DNA of 64,000 bases from Nissolia schottii (Eukaryota > Streptophyta > Magnoliopsida > Fabales > Fabaceae), in contig QANU01015372.1 of NCBI GenBank assembly GCA_003254905.1, forward strand, positions 46,026 through 110,025. The letters are read 5' to 3'. The position numbers and the translations under genes were made by a program. Positions 63,640-64,000 of this stretch are shown here, piece by piece. Under the pieces are notes generated by a model, which made no database searches, was not told the origin of the DNA, and was given only the letters and a program-made list of their open reading frames with translations. Every line of letters begins with the position of its first letter. Positions within the stretch are counted from its first letter, which is position 1.

Positions 63640-64000
63640 TGTAACACCCCAGCTAACTGCATACCCTCGAGTAGTACGCAATGCTCACTAGGTTGTTATT
63701 CACTTGGTGGGAATACTCATAGTCCCTCATTACTTTTCTCGAAAATACTAGATTAAGAAAAATATGGACCAATTTAAAACTTTGCTACTGCGTGCTTAAT
63801 TACGAAATATGAGCCATGTGTGATTCAAAGCATATAATACAAACGATAGAGCTGAAGCTTAAGAGTGATAGTCGTTGCTAGCATAAATAATTACATAATC
63901 AAGTATCAGGTCCATCACAAATTACAACCAGCAGAGTATCATAATAGGTTACATATACAAGTCAAATACATTAAACCACATATCAAAGTACATATAAAAA
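63640..64000 (-). mobile_element. Large-LTR gypsy family, copy F (3' end only)
   Basis: Starts TGTAACACCCCAGCTAAC on the plus strand and shares ACTTGGTGGGAATACT.ATAGTCCC with copy D (39631). It runs off the window. No primer site adjoins its end. Confidence 0.75.

Overview
The window is plant nuclear DNA: AT-rich, with intron-bearing genes using GT-AG junctions and about two thirds nested transposable elements. Gene family members, dense Ty3/gypsy and Ty1/copia debris and legume-style repeat motifs (for example a GTAATCGATTAC cluster) suggest a eudicot, probably a phaseoloid legume. That placement is inference; no sequence here proves the species. One N at 52291 marks an assembly ambiguity.

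Only three host genes are supported, all on the minus strand. (1) The first two coding exons of an SPL2-like membrane E3 ubiquitin ligase (1312-2832); the rest lies beyond the left edge or is lost. (2) A complete four-exon secreted class III peroxidase (15256-18758, 330 residues) whose introns hold three copies of one MITE family and another MITE. (3) A UBP14 / isopeptidase-T-like deubiquitinase (42467-49195): 19 coding exons join in one frame of 771 codons, but the expected first exon (about 30 residues) is not visible, and transposon debris lies upstream.

The rest is layered transposons. 3.7-15 kb: an RNase H-like pseudogene, then mostly minus-strand fragments of one large-LTR gypsy family, with two nested solo LTRs that still have target duplications (10490-10946 and 11573-14153). 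19.3-21.7 kb: a degenerate gypsy LTR, primer site and gag. 24.66-26.12 kb: a Pack-MULE with long terminal inverted repeats, a 9-bp target duplication and a captured carboxylesterase fragment. 26.14-36.26 kb: a 3.2-kb solo LTR (5-bp duplication CATTT) split by a nearly intact CRM-like Ty3/gypsy element with an open 1565-codon polyprotein. 36.9-41.8 kb: two more LTRs of the large family, one with an inverted tail. 50-55.7 kb: copia gag debris, a CACTA end, and another large-family element with primer site and gag. 55.8-60.5 kb: an Athila-like element with gag but no pol. 60.5-64 kb: further LTR pieces.

The most unusual observation concerns the large-LTR family (TGTAACATC...GGGTGTTACA). Its copies share a TATA box, a donor-like GTGG|GTAACC site, a highly variable array of short palindromic motifs (CGCTGAGCGG, ATTCGAATGA, TCGATTGA), a GAGAAC...GTTCTC hairpin, and immediately after it a CCAG/TAG splice acceptor-like site followed by an acidic open frame. 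I infer a leader intron inside the LTR that carries interchangeable palindrome arrays. Similar arrays occur in other LTR families in the window.
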